Assembly (NCBI GenBank): GCA_038323375.1
Contig: JBBQGV010000016.1
Location: forward strand, 1-64,000
DNA length: 64,000 bases
Origin: JABWAJ01 sp038323375
GTDB lineage: Bacteria; Bacteroidota; Bacteroidia; Chitinophagales; Saprospiraceae
Direction: 5' to 3'
The notes beneath the pieces were generated by a model. It ran no database searches. It was not told where the DNA came from and saw only the letters and a list, made by a program, of their open reading frames with translations. Below are positions 34,887 to 43,674 of the stretch, in pieces. The position numbers and the translations under genes were made by a program. Each line of letters begins with the position of its first letter. The stretch's first letter is position 1.

Positions 34887-37800
34887 ATGAAGCGACTTTA
34901 TCTACTTTTTTTCATAGCGATCTGTATGGCAGTCGTTGTGCAGGCTCAATCGCCGCTTGCCCGGCTCATTGGGCAGGAAAAAGAACGCGACACCAGCTTT
35001 GAGCGCGTCAACTTGTTCCAGTCGCCCCAAGACCTTAAACAATCCGGCCGCTACGGCGATATCCTCAAAACGGGTTTCCTTCTTCAACCCCAAACGGAAG
35101 CTTTTCAACGCTTGCTGGAAAACAGGCCTCATTCTATCCGAATGGATCTGCCTTTTGCCATATCGGTTTTGCTGGTTCAGGTAGATCCGATCTCCGAGGA
35201 CTTTTTCGTCACGACTGAGGATTCCAGGCCAATTGTTTATACCCCTGGTGTCTATTACCGGGGCATCGTGGAAGGGGATGAAAACTCGCTCGTCGCCATC
35301 AGCGTTTTTGATGGCGAGGTTTTCGGGTTCATCAACAGCGGGCGAACGGGCACGGTTGTGATCGGCAAATTGGGCGATGTACGCAGCCAGGAACACGTCT
35401 GTTATCGTGCGCAAGACCTGCTGATCACAGACAACTTTGAATGCGGTACGGAAGAACCGGATTATTCGCCGGAAGAACTGCGCCTGCTGGATGAAATGGC
35501 GGAGGGCGTGGGCAGCCGCAATCCCGATAAATGCATACGCGTTTACTTCGAATGCGAATACCAATTGTACATAGAAAAACAGAGCAACACGACCACGGTC
35601 ACCAATTTTGTAACGGGGCTATATAATGTCGTTTCTACCATTTACGCGAATGAAAGCGTGACCACCATCATTTCGCAGATTTTTATCTGGACTACTCCGG
35701 ACAGTTATCCCACTTCTTCAACTTCGGCAGCGCTGAGTGCGTTTCGAGCCGCCCGTCCCAATGTCAATGGTAACTTAGCGCACTTGTTGTCGCGCGGCGC
35801 GCCGACTGGCGGAGGGGTTGCTTATCTGGCAGGGCTGTGCAATGGCTGGGGTTATGCTTACAGCTACATCAACAGCGGCTATAACAATTTTCCGACTTAT
35901 TCCTGGACTGTGAACGTGGTAACGCACGAAATGGGGCACAACCTCAATTCGCCGCATACGCACAATTGCAGTGCCTGGTCTGGCGGAGCGATAGATGGCT
36001 GCGGCCCGGCAGCAGGTTATACGGAAGGCAGTTGCACGCCGCCGCCACTGCCCGCACAAGGCACCATCATGAGTTACTGCCACCTCATCAGCGGGGTTGG
36101 CATCAACCCTGCGCTGGGCTTTGGCATCCAACCCGGCAACCGCATCCGGAGCTACATCAATAATGCCTCTTGTCCTGCGCCTTGCGTCCCCGGCGGTTGT
36201 CCAACTTTGACGTTCAATAAAACCAATGTCGGTTGTTTCGGCGCTGCTACGGGTAGCGCCACCGTTGTGACAACCGGCGGAACTGCTCCGTTTACCTACC
36301 TTTGGTCGAACGGCGCTACTTCTGCAACGGTCACTGGTTTGGCTGTGGGTAATTATACGGTTAGTGTAACGACATCTACCGGCTGCTCGGTGAACGCTTC
36401 GGTCTCAATTACCCAGCCGGCGGCAGCGCTGTCTTCCAGTAGTGTAGTGACCAACGCCACCACCCCTACCACGCCCAACGGTGCCATCAATCTGAGTATC
36501 ACAGGCGGAACGCCAGCCTATTCCTACTTGTGGAGTAACGGTGCAACCACACAGGACATCAGCGGGTTATTGCCGGGTACTTATTCGGTGAGCATCTCGG
36601 ATGCCAACGGATGTTCGAACTTCCATTTCGCATTGGTAGGATCCGGGCCTTCGGGTGAATCGAGTTGCCTGACCACCATTAACCAGTTTCCCCACACGGA
36701 GGGCTTCGAAACGCCGGCGGGCAGTTGGACGCAGATGCAATCAGATAATTTCGACTGGGTGCGGCTTTCAACAGAAACGCCAACCCGGGGCACTGGTCCT
36801 GATTTCGCTTACCAAGGTGTGTTTTTTGCCTATACCGAAGCCGATCTTGGCAGCGGGACGGGGTCTTTACTTAGCCCTTGTTTTAACCTCTCGCCGCTCA
36901 ATACCCCGGTTTTTGCATTTGCTTACCACTTGTTTGGCGGGCAAATCGGAACCCTCAACGTACAAGTTAGCACCAATGGGGGCAATACCTGGTCGGCACC
37001 CATTTGGGTCATTTCAGGCGATCAGGGCGATGTATGGCATACGACCACCATCAGCCTCGCAAACTATGCCGGTCAAACTATTCGCCTCCGCGTTAACGGG
37101 ATTGTGCCCACCAATGCCATCCTTTGCGACATCGGCGTGGATGCTTTTTATGTTGGCGAATCGCCCTGCGACGCGCCTACGCTGACTTTGAATGCGAATC
37201 CGGTTGTTTGCTTCGGTGGAAATACGGGATCCGTTACCACACAATTGAGTGGCGGCACAGCACCTTATACCTATGCCTGGTCGAATGGCGCAACGACGGC
37301 GAATATCGGCAACCTTGCTGCCGGTTCTTATTCGGTTTCCGTTGTTGATGCGGGCGGGTGTATTGCAAGCGGTTTTGCAGTAGTTGCGCAAAATACCCAG
37401 ATGAGCGTTTTCATTAATGCTGGCAATACTTCCGGTCCCGGAATGAATGATGGAATGCTAACCGTCAGCGCATCTGGCGGGGTTCCGGGGTATACTTACC
37501 TTTGGAGCACCGGCGCTACTACAGCGACCATCAACAATCTTGCTCCGGGCACATACAGCGCCACGGCGACCGATAGCCAGGGTTGCACCAAAATCGGCTC
37601 GGGAACCGTTTCAGAAGGCGGCGTTTGCAATCCCACCTTTCAAATTCCACATTTCAACGGATTTGAAGGTGGAGCGAATGGCTGGGAACAAGGCACAAGT
37701 GATAACTTTGACTGGACTGTTTTTTCAGGGGAAACGCCGACCAGAGGCACCGGACCTGACGCAGCGTTTGAAGGTAACTTTTACCTCTACACCCAAGCTG

Positions 37801-38411
37801 CCGGCATCGGCAACGGCCAGGTTGCACACTACATTAGTCCTTGTTTTGATTTATCGGAAACCACCGACCCACAGCTATCGTTTGCTTATCACATGTTTGG
37901 CGCCAGTATAGGAACGCTTTCCGTTCAAATCAGTGTGGATGGCGGAAACAACTGGCTGGGCGCATGGTCATTGAGTGGCACACAGGGCGAAAGCTGGTTC
38001 CAAACCAGCGTATCGCTCAGCCCTTATGTCGGTGAAACCATCCGCATCCGCTTTTCCGGAAGCGTAGGCGTGGGACCGTTGGGCGATATCGGAATAGATG
38101 CGATCTCGATTACCGATCAGGGCGGAACCCCGGTAGGAAACGCCCCGGTACAATGGCGCGCATATCCGAATCCGGCGAAAGGAGTCTTGTTCCTTGAGCC
38201 AGCCCAATCATCCGGCTCGCTGCCGGCCAGCATCAGTCTGGTGGATGCGATGGGTCGGGTAGTTCTGCGCAGGAATGCTTCTGAAATTGCAGACAATGCT
38301 CGCAACGGTCAAATCCGGGTAGCCGTCAATGCACTCCAAAGCGGCGTTTATTTCGTCGTCATCGAACAGGAAGGCCAGAGCAGCATCCAGCGCATTGTAC
38401 TGATGCAATAG
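34887..38411 (+). CDS. secreted metzincin metalloprotease with SprB repeats, MAM domains and T9SS tag
   Basis: A 1174-residue exoprotein. The signal peptide ends at VVVQA-Q; a propeptide follows to about residue 210. The protease domain carries the metzincin zinc site HEMGHNLNSPH (residues 347-357) and a Met-turn in GTIMSYCH (Met395), as in reprolysin-like peptidases. After it come two SprB-type repeats (TYLWSNGATSATVTGL, SYLWSNGATTQDISGL), a MAM-like domain (DNFDWVRLSTETPTRGTGPD), two more SprB repeats, a second MAM-like domain with the same TPTRGTGPD phrase, and a C-terminal sorting domain (WRAYPNPAKGVLFLEP). It should be exported by T9SS and degrade extracellular protein. The two-SprB-plus-MAM block looks duplicated. 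Confidence 0.93.
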   Translation: MKRLYLLFFIAICMAVVVQAQSPLARLIGQEKERDTSFERVNLFQSPQDLKQSGRYGDILKTGFLLQPQTEAFQRLLENRPHSIRMDLPFAISVLLVQVDPISEDFFVTTEDSRPIVYTPGVYYRGIVEGDENSLVAISVFDGEVFGFINSGRTGTVVIGKLGDVRSQEHVCYRAQDLLITDNFECGTEEPDYSPEELRLLDEMAEGVGSRNPDKCIRVYFECEYQLYIEKQSNTTTVTNFVTGLYNVVSTIYANESVTTIISQIFIWTTPDSYPTSSTSAALSAFRAARPNVNGNLAHLLSRGAPTGGGVAYLAGLCNGWGYAYSYINSGYNNFPTYSWTVNVVTHEMGHNLNSPHTHNCSAWSGGAIDGCGPAAGYTEGSCTPPPLPAQGTIMSYCHLISGVGINPALGFGIQPGNRIRSYINNASCPAPCVPGGCPTLTFNKTNVGCFGAATGSATVVTTGGTAPFTYLWSNGATSATVTGLAVGNYTVSVTTSTGCSVNASVSITQPAAALSSSSVVTNATTPTTPNGAINLSITGGTPAYSYLWSNGATTQDISGLLPGTYSVSISDANGCSNFHFALVGSGPSGESSCLTTINQFPHTEGFETPAGSWTQMQSDNFDWVRLSTETPTRGTGPDFAYQGVFFAYTEADLGSGTGSLLSPCFNLSPLNTPVFAFAYHLFGGQIGTLNVQVSTNGGNTWSAPIWVISGDQGDVWHTTTISLANYAGQTIRLRVNGIVPTNAILCDIGVDAFYVGESPCDAPTLTLNANPVVCFGGNTGSVTTQLSGGTAPYTYAWSNGATTANIGNLAAGSYSVSVVDAGGCIASGFAVVAQNTQMSVFINAGNTSGPGMNDGMLTVSASGGVPGYTYLWSTGATTATINNLAPGTYSATATDSQGCTKIGSGTVSEGGVCNPTFQIPHFNGFEGGANGWEQGTSDNFDWTVFSGETPTRGTGPDAAFEGNFYLYTQAAGIGNGQVAHYISPCFDLSETTDPQLSFAYHMFGASIGTLSVQISVDGGNNWLGAWSLSGTQGESWFQTSVSLSPYVGETIRIRFSGSVGVGPLGDIGIDAISITDQGGTPVGNAPVQWRAYPNPAKGVLFLEPAQSSGSLPASISLVDAMGRVVLRRNASEIADNARNGQIRVAVNALQSGVYFVVIEQEGQSSIQRIVLMQ

Positions 38412-38431
38412 AAAATTTTGATTTTTAAGGT

Positions 38432-38469
38432 CAACAGCCCGTACAGTTAACTTACTGTACGGGCTGTTG
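38432..38469. terminator. 16-bp perfect hairpin after the metalloprotease gene
   Basis: CAACAGCCCGTACAGT (38432-38447) and ACTGTACGGGCTGTTG (38454-38469) pair exactly around a 6-nt loop, 21 bp after the stop codon. No T-run follows, but the length and strength of the stem make termination or mRNA protection likely. Confidence 0.7.
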
Positions 38470-38800
38470 CATTTAAACTGGTGAAACAGGAAGGCGATTT
38501 TGGAATATAATTTCAAAAAATGCTTGAATGGTGGCATAAATTTTCACAAAATTAGGTGTTTTTAGAATCCGAATTTGTTTTTAAGATGAGTTTAAAATAC
38601 TGGTTTTCATTGAATAAGGAAAAAAGCCAATAAAAAGCTTTTATTTTAATTAGACTCATTCTAAATAAAAATATTTTTATGAAAATTATCGCCGTATAAA
38701 ATTTTGTGCGCGTATCTTCGACAACCTTTTCTGTAAGATGGAAATGTGGCGCGCTACCACGCTCCGCAAAACCGGACATTTTAATAAACCATTGTTTGCG
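38470..38800. other. AT-rich leader region of the nuo operon
   Basis: No gene is seen between the hairpin and nuoA. The stretch 38520-38700 is strongly AT-rich. TATCTTCG at 38713-38720 matches the -7 consensus in seven of eight bases and may be the nuo promoter, but no -33 box is placed correctly. Confidence 0.45.
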
Positions 38801-39166
38801 ATGAATACACCTGATAATTATATTCCGATCGTACTGCAAAGCTTAGTTGCTGGGGGGTTTGTGGTACTGGTGTTGGTGTTGACTCACTTGCTGGGGCCGC
38901 GTCGGGCAGGAAAAAACAAAGACTCAAGTTTTGAATGCGGGATTGAGCCACAGGGCAATGCCCGAATTCCGGTATCCGTAAAATATTTTATGACGGCAAT
39001 CCTGTTCGTCCTTTTCGACGTCGAGATTGTTTTCTTTTATCCCTATGCGGTGAATTTCAAGGAAATGGGTCTTGAAGGCTTTATGGCCGTCCTGGTTTTC
39101 GTTTCTGTTTTCATGTGTGGTTTTTTCTACGTATGGAAAAAAGGCGCTTTAGAGTGGGATAAATAA
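38801..39166 (+). CDS. nuoA: NADH-quinone oxidoreductase subunit A
   Basis: Membrane subunit of complex I with three helices; helps form the quinone channel at the junction of arm and membrane. The conserved loop SSFECGIEPQGNAR and the acidic helix MTAILFVLFDVEIVFFYPYAV are present. The start at 38801 (MNTPDNYIPIVLQSLVAGG) gives 121 residues, usual for the family; an upstream frame to 38738 adds an unlikely tail. First gene of a 14-gene operon in canonical order. Confidence 0.94.
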   Translation: MNTPDNYIPIVLQSLVAGGFVVLVLVLTHLLGPRRAGKNKDSSFECGIEPQGNARIPVSVKYFMTAILFVLFDVEIVFFYPYAVNFKEMGLEGFMAVLVFVSVFMCGFFYVWKKGALEWDK

Positions 39167-39222
39167 AAAATTGAGTGACCAAAAGGCTAAGGCTGGTCAT
39201 TCTCAAAGACAACTTTAGGATT

Positions 39223-39765
39223 ATGTCAGACATAAAATTTGCGCAAGCACCGACAGGAGTAGAAGGACAAGGGTTTTTCGCGACCAGCCTCGATCAGGTA
39301 ATCGGGCTGGCCCGCGCCAATTCCATCTGGCCGCTGCCTTTTGCAACCTCATGCTGCGGCATTGAATTCATGGCAACCATGGGGAGCAATTACGATCTGG
39401 CCCGTTTCGGCATGGAGCGCCTGAGCTTTTCACCCCGACAGGCCGACCTGCTTATGGTGATGGGTACCGTCGCAAAAAAAATGGGGCCGGTGCTCAAGCT
39501 GGTTTACGAGCAAATGGCAGAGCCCCGCTGGGTGCTTTCCGTTGGCGCGTGCGCTTGCAGTGGCGGCATTTTTGATACTTACAGCGTTTTGCAGGGCATT
39601 GACAAAGTCATTCCCGTAGATGTTTACGTACCCGGGTGCCCGCCTCGACCGGAGCAGATCATTGACGGCATTATGAAGATTCAGGAATTAGTCAAACACG
39701 AATCCCTGCGCCGGCGTCATTCGCCTCAATATCAGGAATTGATGGCGTCTTACAACATCCAATAA
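39223..39765 (+). CDS. nuoB: NADH-quinone oxidoreductase subunit B
   Basis: Peripheral subunit that holds iron-sulfur cluster N2, the last electron carrier before quinone. The tandem Cys is in ATSCCGIEFMAT, the third in GACACSGGIFD and the fourth in YVPGCPPRPEQIIDG. The start MSDIKFAQAP at 39223 is preferred over the upstream frame start at 39175. 181 residues. It follows nuoA by 56 bp. Confidence 0.95.
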   Translation: MSDIKFAQAPTGVEGQGFFATSLDQVIGLARANSIWPLPFATSCCGIEFMATMGSNYDLARFGMERLSFSPRQADLLMVMGTVAKKMGPVLKLVYEQMAEPRWVLSVGACACSGGIFDTYSVLQGIDKVIPVDVYVPGCPPRPEQIIDGIMKIQELVKHESLRRRHSPQYQELMASYNIQ

Positions 39766-39772
39766 CTGCGAC

Positions 39773-40321
39773 ATGAACCATTCAACCCTGCTCCACCTGC
39801 TTAGCCAGCGATTTCCGGAGCATATTCATATACTCACCCTGGCGGATGGCAAACACATGCCAACCATTGAAATTCCCCGCGAGCAAATCAAACCTGTTCT
39901 GAACTTTCTGAAATCAGATCCGAAAATCAGCATGAGCTTCCTGACAGATCTTTGCGGGGTGCATTTTCCAGATCAGGCGGGCAAAGAACTGAGCGTGGTG
40001 TACCATTTGCATAGTTTTATCCATAACCTGCGTCTGCGCATCAAAGTTTTTTGCCCCATTGACGAACCGGCGGTGCCTTCCGTTACGGATATTTACGCCG
40101 CAGCCAACTGGATGGAACGCGAAACGTATGATTTTTTTGGAATCCTGTTTGAAGGGCACCCCGACCTGCGTCGCATCCTCAACGTGGATGAAATGGATTA
40201 TTTCCCGCTGCGCAAAGAATACCCGCTCGAAGACATGACCCGCGAAGATAAAGACGACCGCTATTTCGGTCGGGAAGGCCACGAAGGGGTAACCTTTGAC
40301 AAACGCGTAGACCGCCAATAA
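39773..40321 (+). CDS. nuoC: NADH-quinone oxidoreductase subunit C
   Basis: The 30-kDa-type subunit of the complex I peripheral arm, which packs against NuoD and NuoB. Signature ERETYDFFGILFEGHPDLRR with DYFPLRKEYPLED lies near the C-terminus. The protein is 182 residues and separate from NuoD, not fused as in E. coli. 7 bp after nuoB and 2 bp before nuoD, so translation is probably coupled. Confidence 0.94.
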   Translation: MNHSTLLHLLSQRFPEHIHILTLADGKHMPTIEIPREQIKPVLNFLKSDPKISMSFLTDLCGVHFPDQAGKELSVVYHLHSFIHNLRLRIKVFCPIDEPAVPSVTDIYAAANWMERETYDFFGILFEGHPDLRRILNVDEMDYFPLRKEYPLEDMTREDKDDRYFGREGHEGVTFDKRVDRQ

Positions 40322-40323
40322 CT

Positions 40324-41523
40324 ATGGAGAGCTATTTCAAATCACTTGATTCGATAGACGGCGAACTGGCGACCATCAACCTGGGGCCAACCCACCCGGC
40401 TACGCACGGCATTTTTCAGAATGTGCTCAAAATGGACAGCGAGCGCATCATTTCGGCTGAACCGACCATCGGCTACATTCACCGCGCTTTTGAAAAATTA
40501 GCTGAACGACGGCCTTTTTATCAGATCACCCCCATCACAGACCGGCTCAATTACTGCTCCTCTCCCATCAACAACATCGGATGGCACCTGACGGTAGAAA
40601 AATTAGCCGGCATCGAAGTACCCAAGCGGGTGGATTATATGCGGGTGATCATCATGGAATTGGCACGCATTGCCGACCACTTGATCTGCAACAGCGTCAT
40701 CGGGGTGGATACCGGCGCGCTGACCGGGTTTACGTATATGTTTCAGGAGCGCGAACGCATCTACGAAATGTACGAAGAGGTTTGCGGTGCCAGATTGACT
40801 ACCAATATTGGCCGGATCGGCGGGTTTGAACGCGATTTCAGCCCGGTTTTTATGGCCAAACTCAAAGCTTTTCTAAAGGAATTTCCACCCCGCTTCGAAG
40901 AATTCAACACCCTGTTGGAGCGCAATCGCATCTTCATGGATCGCACCATCGGCGCGGGTCCGATCACGGCAGAACGGGCGCTCAATTATGGCTTTACAGG
41001 CCCCAACCTGCGTGCAGCCGGGGTGGACTATGACGTTCGCGTGATGTCGCCCTATTCGTCCTACGAAGATTTCGACTTCGTCATTCCGGTGGGTCTCAAC
41101 GGAGATACCTACGATCGGTTCATGGTGCGGCAGGAAGAAATTCGCCAGAGCTTAGCCATCATCCAATCCGCGCTCGACAATTTGCCGCAAGGCTTGTACC
41201 ACGCGGATGTGCCCAGCTATTTCCTGCCGGACAAAGAAGATGTTTATACCCAGATGGAAGCCCTGATTTACCATTTTAAAATTGTGATGGGTGAAGTACC
41301 GATTCCCGTGGGCGAAGTCTACCACTGTGTAGAAGGCGGCAACGGCGAACTGGGCTTTTACCTGATCAGCGACGGTGGCCGGCAACCTTATCGCCTGCAC
41401 TTCCGCCGCCCGTGTTTTATTTATTACCAGGCTTACCCCGAAATGATTAAGGGTTCGCTGCTTTCGGACGCGATTTTGACCATGAGCAGCATGAATGTGA
41501 TCGCCGGGGAATTAGACGCATAA
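40324..41523 (+). CDS. nuoD: NADH-quinone oxidoreductase subunit D
   Basis: The 49-kDa-type subunit that forms the quinone-reduction site with NuoB. Family motifs: NLGPTHPATHGIFQNVL at the start, IGYIHRAFEKLAERR, and the C-terminal MNVIAGELD; the catalytic His-Tyr region is GPTHPATHG with DRLNYCS downstream. 399 residues, normal. The following gap of 149 bp to nuoE contains a long imperfect palindrome. Confidence 0.96.
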   Translation: MESYFKSLDSIDGELATINLGPTHPATHGIFQNVLKMDSERIISAEPTIGYIHRAFEKLAERRPFYQITPITDRLNYCSSPINNIGWHLTVEKLAGIEVPKRVDYMRVIIMELARIADHLICNSVIGVDTGALTGFTYMFQERERIYEMYEEVCGARLTTNIGRIGGFERDFSPVFMAKLKAFLKEFPPRFEEFNTLLERNRIFMDRTIGAGPITAERALNYGFTGPNLRAAGVDYDVRVMSPYSSYEDFDFVIPVGLNGDTYDRFMVRQEEIRQSLAIIQSALDNLPQGLYHADVPSYFLPDKEDVYTQMEALIYHFKIVMGEVPIPVGEVYHCVEGGNGELGFYLISDGGRQPYRLHFRRPCFIYYQAYPEMIKGSLLSDAILTMSSMNVIAGELDA

Positions 41524-41528
41524 GTTAG

Positions 41529-41650
41529 GTGTCTGACTTTAGCGTCCGATAGCTGCGTTATGGTTGGCTTCAAAATCGGTCATTTACACGAGTAAAATCC
41601 CGTTTTTGGAGCCAAACATGCCTTGCTCTCGAACCCTAAAGCCAAGACAC
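41529..41650 (+). repeat. 122-nt imperfect palindrome inside the nuo operon
   Basis: The outer arms GTGTCTGACTTTAG (41529-41542) and CTAAAGCCAAGACAC (41636-41650) pair with one bulge and one G-U. Inner arms TTGGCTTCAAAA (41563-41574) and TTTTTGGAGCCAA (41603-41616 region) pair around a loop of about 30 nt, with weaker pairing between the two sets. The whole gap between nuoD and nuoE is thus nearly one hairpin. It could be a miniature transposable element or an mRNA-processing structure. Confidence 0.6.
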
Positions 41651-41672
41651 TCGAAATAGACAAAGTGTAATC

Positions 41673-42221
41673 ATGGAAGGTGTGTTAATTAAAGAACAAC
41701 GGTTGCGGGAAATTTTTTCGCCGGAAACGATGGCAGAAATCCAGCGCCTGCTGCCCCGTTTCCCGGAAGCGCGTCAAAAAAGCGCCCTGTTGCGCATCCT
41801 GCATTTGGTGCAGGAAGAAAACGAGGGTTGGCTGAGCACGGAGGTGATGGATCGGGTTGCCGAAATCCTGAACATACAACCCATTGAGGTGTATGAAGTA
41901 GCCACTTTTTACACCATGTACAACCTGAAACCGCTGGGGAAATACCTGCTGGAACTTTGCCACACCGGCCCATGCGCCATAGAAGGCGCCGAACGGCTGC
42001 TGGAATATCTGAAGCAAAAGCTGGGCATCGGGGTCGGCGAAACGACGCCCGACGGCTTGTTTACGCTCAAAACCGTAGAATGTATGGGCGCTTGCGGCTA
42101 CGCGCCGATGATGCAGGTCGGCGAATTTTATCACGAACACCTAACGGAAGCCAAAATTGACCGTTTCCTTGAAGATTGCCGGGATGGAAAAGTGGCTTTA
42201 GGAACCTGGAAATTAGGCTGA
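41673..42221 (+). CDS. nuoE: NADH-quinone oxidoreductase subunit E
   Basis: The 24-kDa-type subunit carrying a [2Fe-2S] cluster next to the NADH site. The four ligands fit CHTGPC (Cys pair) and CMGACGYAP. A thioredoxin-like fold follows an N-terminal helical part with EVYEVATFYTMYNL. 182 residues. Works with NuoF and NuoG as the NADH dehydrogenase module. Confidence 0.94.
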   Translation: MEGVLIKEQRLREIFSPETMAEIQRLLPRFPEARQKSALLRILHLVQEENEGWLSTEVMDRVAEILNIQPIEVYEVATFYTMYNLKPLGKYLLELCHTGPCAIEGAERLLEYLKQKLGIGVGETTPDGLFTLKTVECMGACGYAPMMQVGEFYHEHLTEAKIDRFLEDCRDGKVALGTWKLG

Positions 42222-42245
42222 GTATCCCGGGAAACCGCCAGTTTA

Positions 42246-42279
42246 AATACTCGAATACTCAAATAACCGAATACTCAAA
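42246..42279 (+). repeat. short direct repeats AATACTC between nuoE and nuoF
   Basis: Three copies of AATACTC with flanking A or G (at 42246, 42254 and 42270) within 34 bp. Too short for a CRISPR; probably a slippage product in the 92-bp gap. Confidence 0.6.
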
Positions 42280-42313
42280 ACGACAATTAAACGGATAATA
42301 AACCACGGAGTGA

Positions 42314-43654
42314 ATGTCGCGCAAATTATTATTAGAACATGCGGAAGTGCCGGGAATAGAAACTTACGCCGTTTACCGGAATCAAGGGGGCTATCGTGCA
42401 GTAGAAAAAGCGCTGAAAGCCCTGACGCCCGAGAACGTGCTGGATGAGGTGAAAATATCAGGTTTGCGCGGACGCGGAGGTGCCGGTTTTCCGACCGGGA
42501 TGAAGTGGAGTTTTTTGGCTAAACCCGAAGGGACGCCGCGTTATCTGCTCTGCAATGCCGACGAGAGCGAACCCGGAACGTTCAAAGACCGACTGTTGAT
42601 GGAGCGCCTGCCCCATTTGCTCATCGAAGGCATGATCACATCGGCTTACGCTTTGGGCTGTCGTACGGCATATATCTACATCCGCGGCGAATACAAGTGG
42701 ATCATCAAAATATTGGAACGAGCCATAGCGGAGGCTTATGCAAACGGTTGGCTGGGCGAGCGCATTCTGGGTACTGATTTTTCTTTCGACCTGCACGTGA
42801 CTCCCGGCGCAGGCGCTTACATCTGCGGAGAAGAAACTGCGCTCATCGAGTCGTTGGAAGGCAAGCGGGGCAATCCGCGCCTGAAGCCGCCTTTCCCGGC
42901 AGTGAGCGGTCTGTGGGGTTGCCCCACCTTAGTTAATAACGTTGAATCGCTGTGCGCGATCGTTTCCATTGTCAACGACGGCGGAGAGGCTTTTGCAGCA
43001 ATTGGCGTGGGGCGCAGCACAGGTACTAAACTCATCTCGGCCTGTGGCAACATCAACAAGCCTGGCGTTTACGAAATCGAGCTGGGTCTGCCGGTGGAAG
43101 AATTCATTTATTCCGATGAATACTGCGGCGGCATCAAAAACGGAAAACAGCTCAAGGCAGTCGTGCCGGGTGGTTCTTCGGTGCCTATCCTGCCAGCCCA
43201 TCTGATTTTAAAAACCGCAGCCGGAGAGGATCGGTTGCTCTCCTACGAATCACTGGCGGATGGCGGCTTTGTATCAGGATCCATGTTGGGTTCGGGTGGT
43301 TTTATCGTTTACGACGAAGACCAGTGTATTGTGCGCAATACCTGGAACTTTTCCCGGTTCTACCACCACGAAAGCTGCGGCCAGTGCAGCCCTTGTCGCG
43401 AAGGCACCGGCTGGTTGGAAAAAGTGCTGCACCGACTTGAACACGGCCACGGCAGGATGCATGATATAGATCTGCTGGTAGATATTTCTAAAAAAATTGA
43501 AGGCAATACGATTTGTCCATTGGGCGATGCGGCGGCTTGGCCGGTGGCTTCAGCGGTGCGGCATTTCCGGGATGAATTTGAATGGCATGTGCTGGAACCG
43601 TTCCTAAGTCAGCAGCGCAATTTTGGTCTGGCGATGGAAGCGGTCGCTGTATAA
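42314..43654 (+). CDS. nuoF: NADH-quinone oxidoreductase subunit F
   Basis: The 51-kDa-type subunit that binds NADH, FMN and a [4Fe-4S] cluster. Motifs: NADH/FMN site RGRGGAGFPTGMKWSF, GAYICGEETALIESLEG, and cluster motif ESCGQCSPCREGTGW with the fourth Cys in NTICPLGD. 446 residues, normal. Follows the short-repeat gap and precedes nuoG by 20 bp. Confidence 0.96.
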   Translation: MSRKLLLEHAEVPGIETYAVYRNQGGYRAVEKALKALTPENVLDEVKISGLRGRGGAGFPTGMKWSFLAKPEGTPRYLLCNADESEPGTFKDRLLMERLPHLLIEGMITSAYALGCRTAYIYIRGEYKWIIKILERAIAEAYANGWLGERILGTDFSFDLHVTPGAGAYICGEETALIESLEGKRGNPRLKPPFPAVSGLWGCPTLVNNVESLCAIVSIVNDGGEAFAAIGVGRSTGTKLISACGNINKPGVYEIELGLPVEEFIYSDEYCGGIKNGKQLKAVVPGGSSVPILPAHLILKTAAGEDRLLSYESLADGGFVSGSMLGSGGFIVYDEDQCIVRNTWNFSRFYHHESCGQCSPCREGTGWLEKVLHRLEHGHGRMHDIDLLVDISKKIEGNTICPLGDAAAWPVASAVRHFRDEFEWHVLEPFLSQQRNFGLAMEAVAV

Positions 43655-43674
43655 ACGGTTGTTAATATTGGGTT

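Noticed and set aside
42246..42279. Possible CRISPR repeats
   Set aside because: Units are 7 bp with no spacers of regular length and no cas genes in the window.
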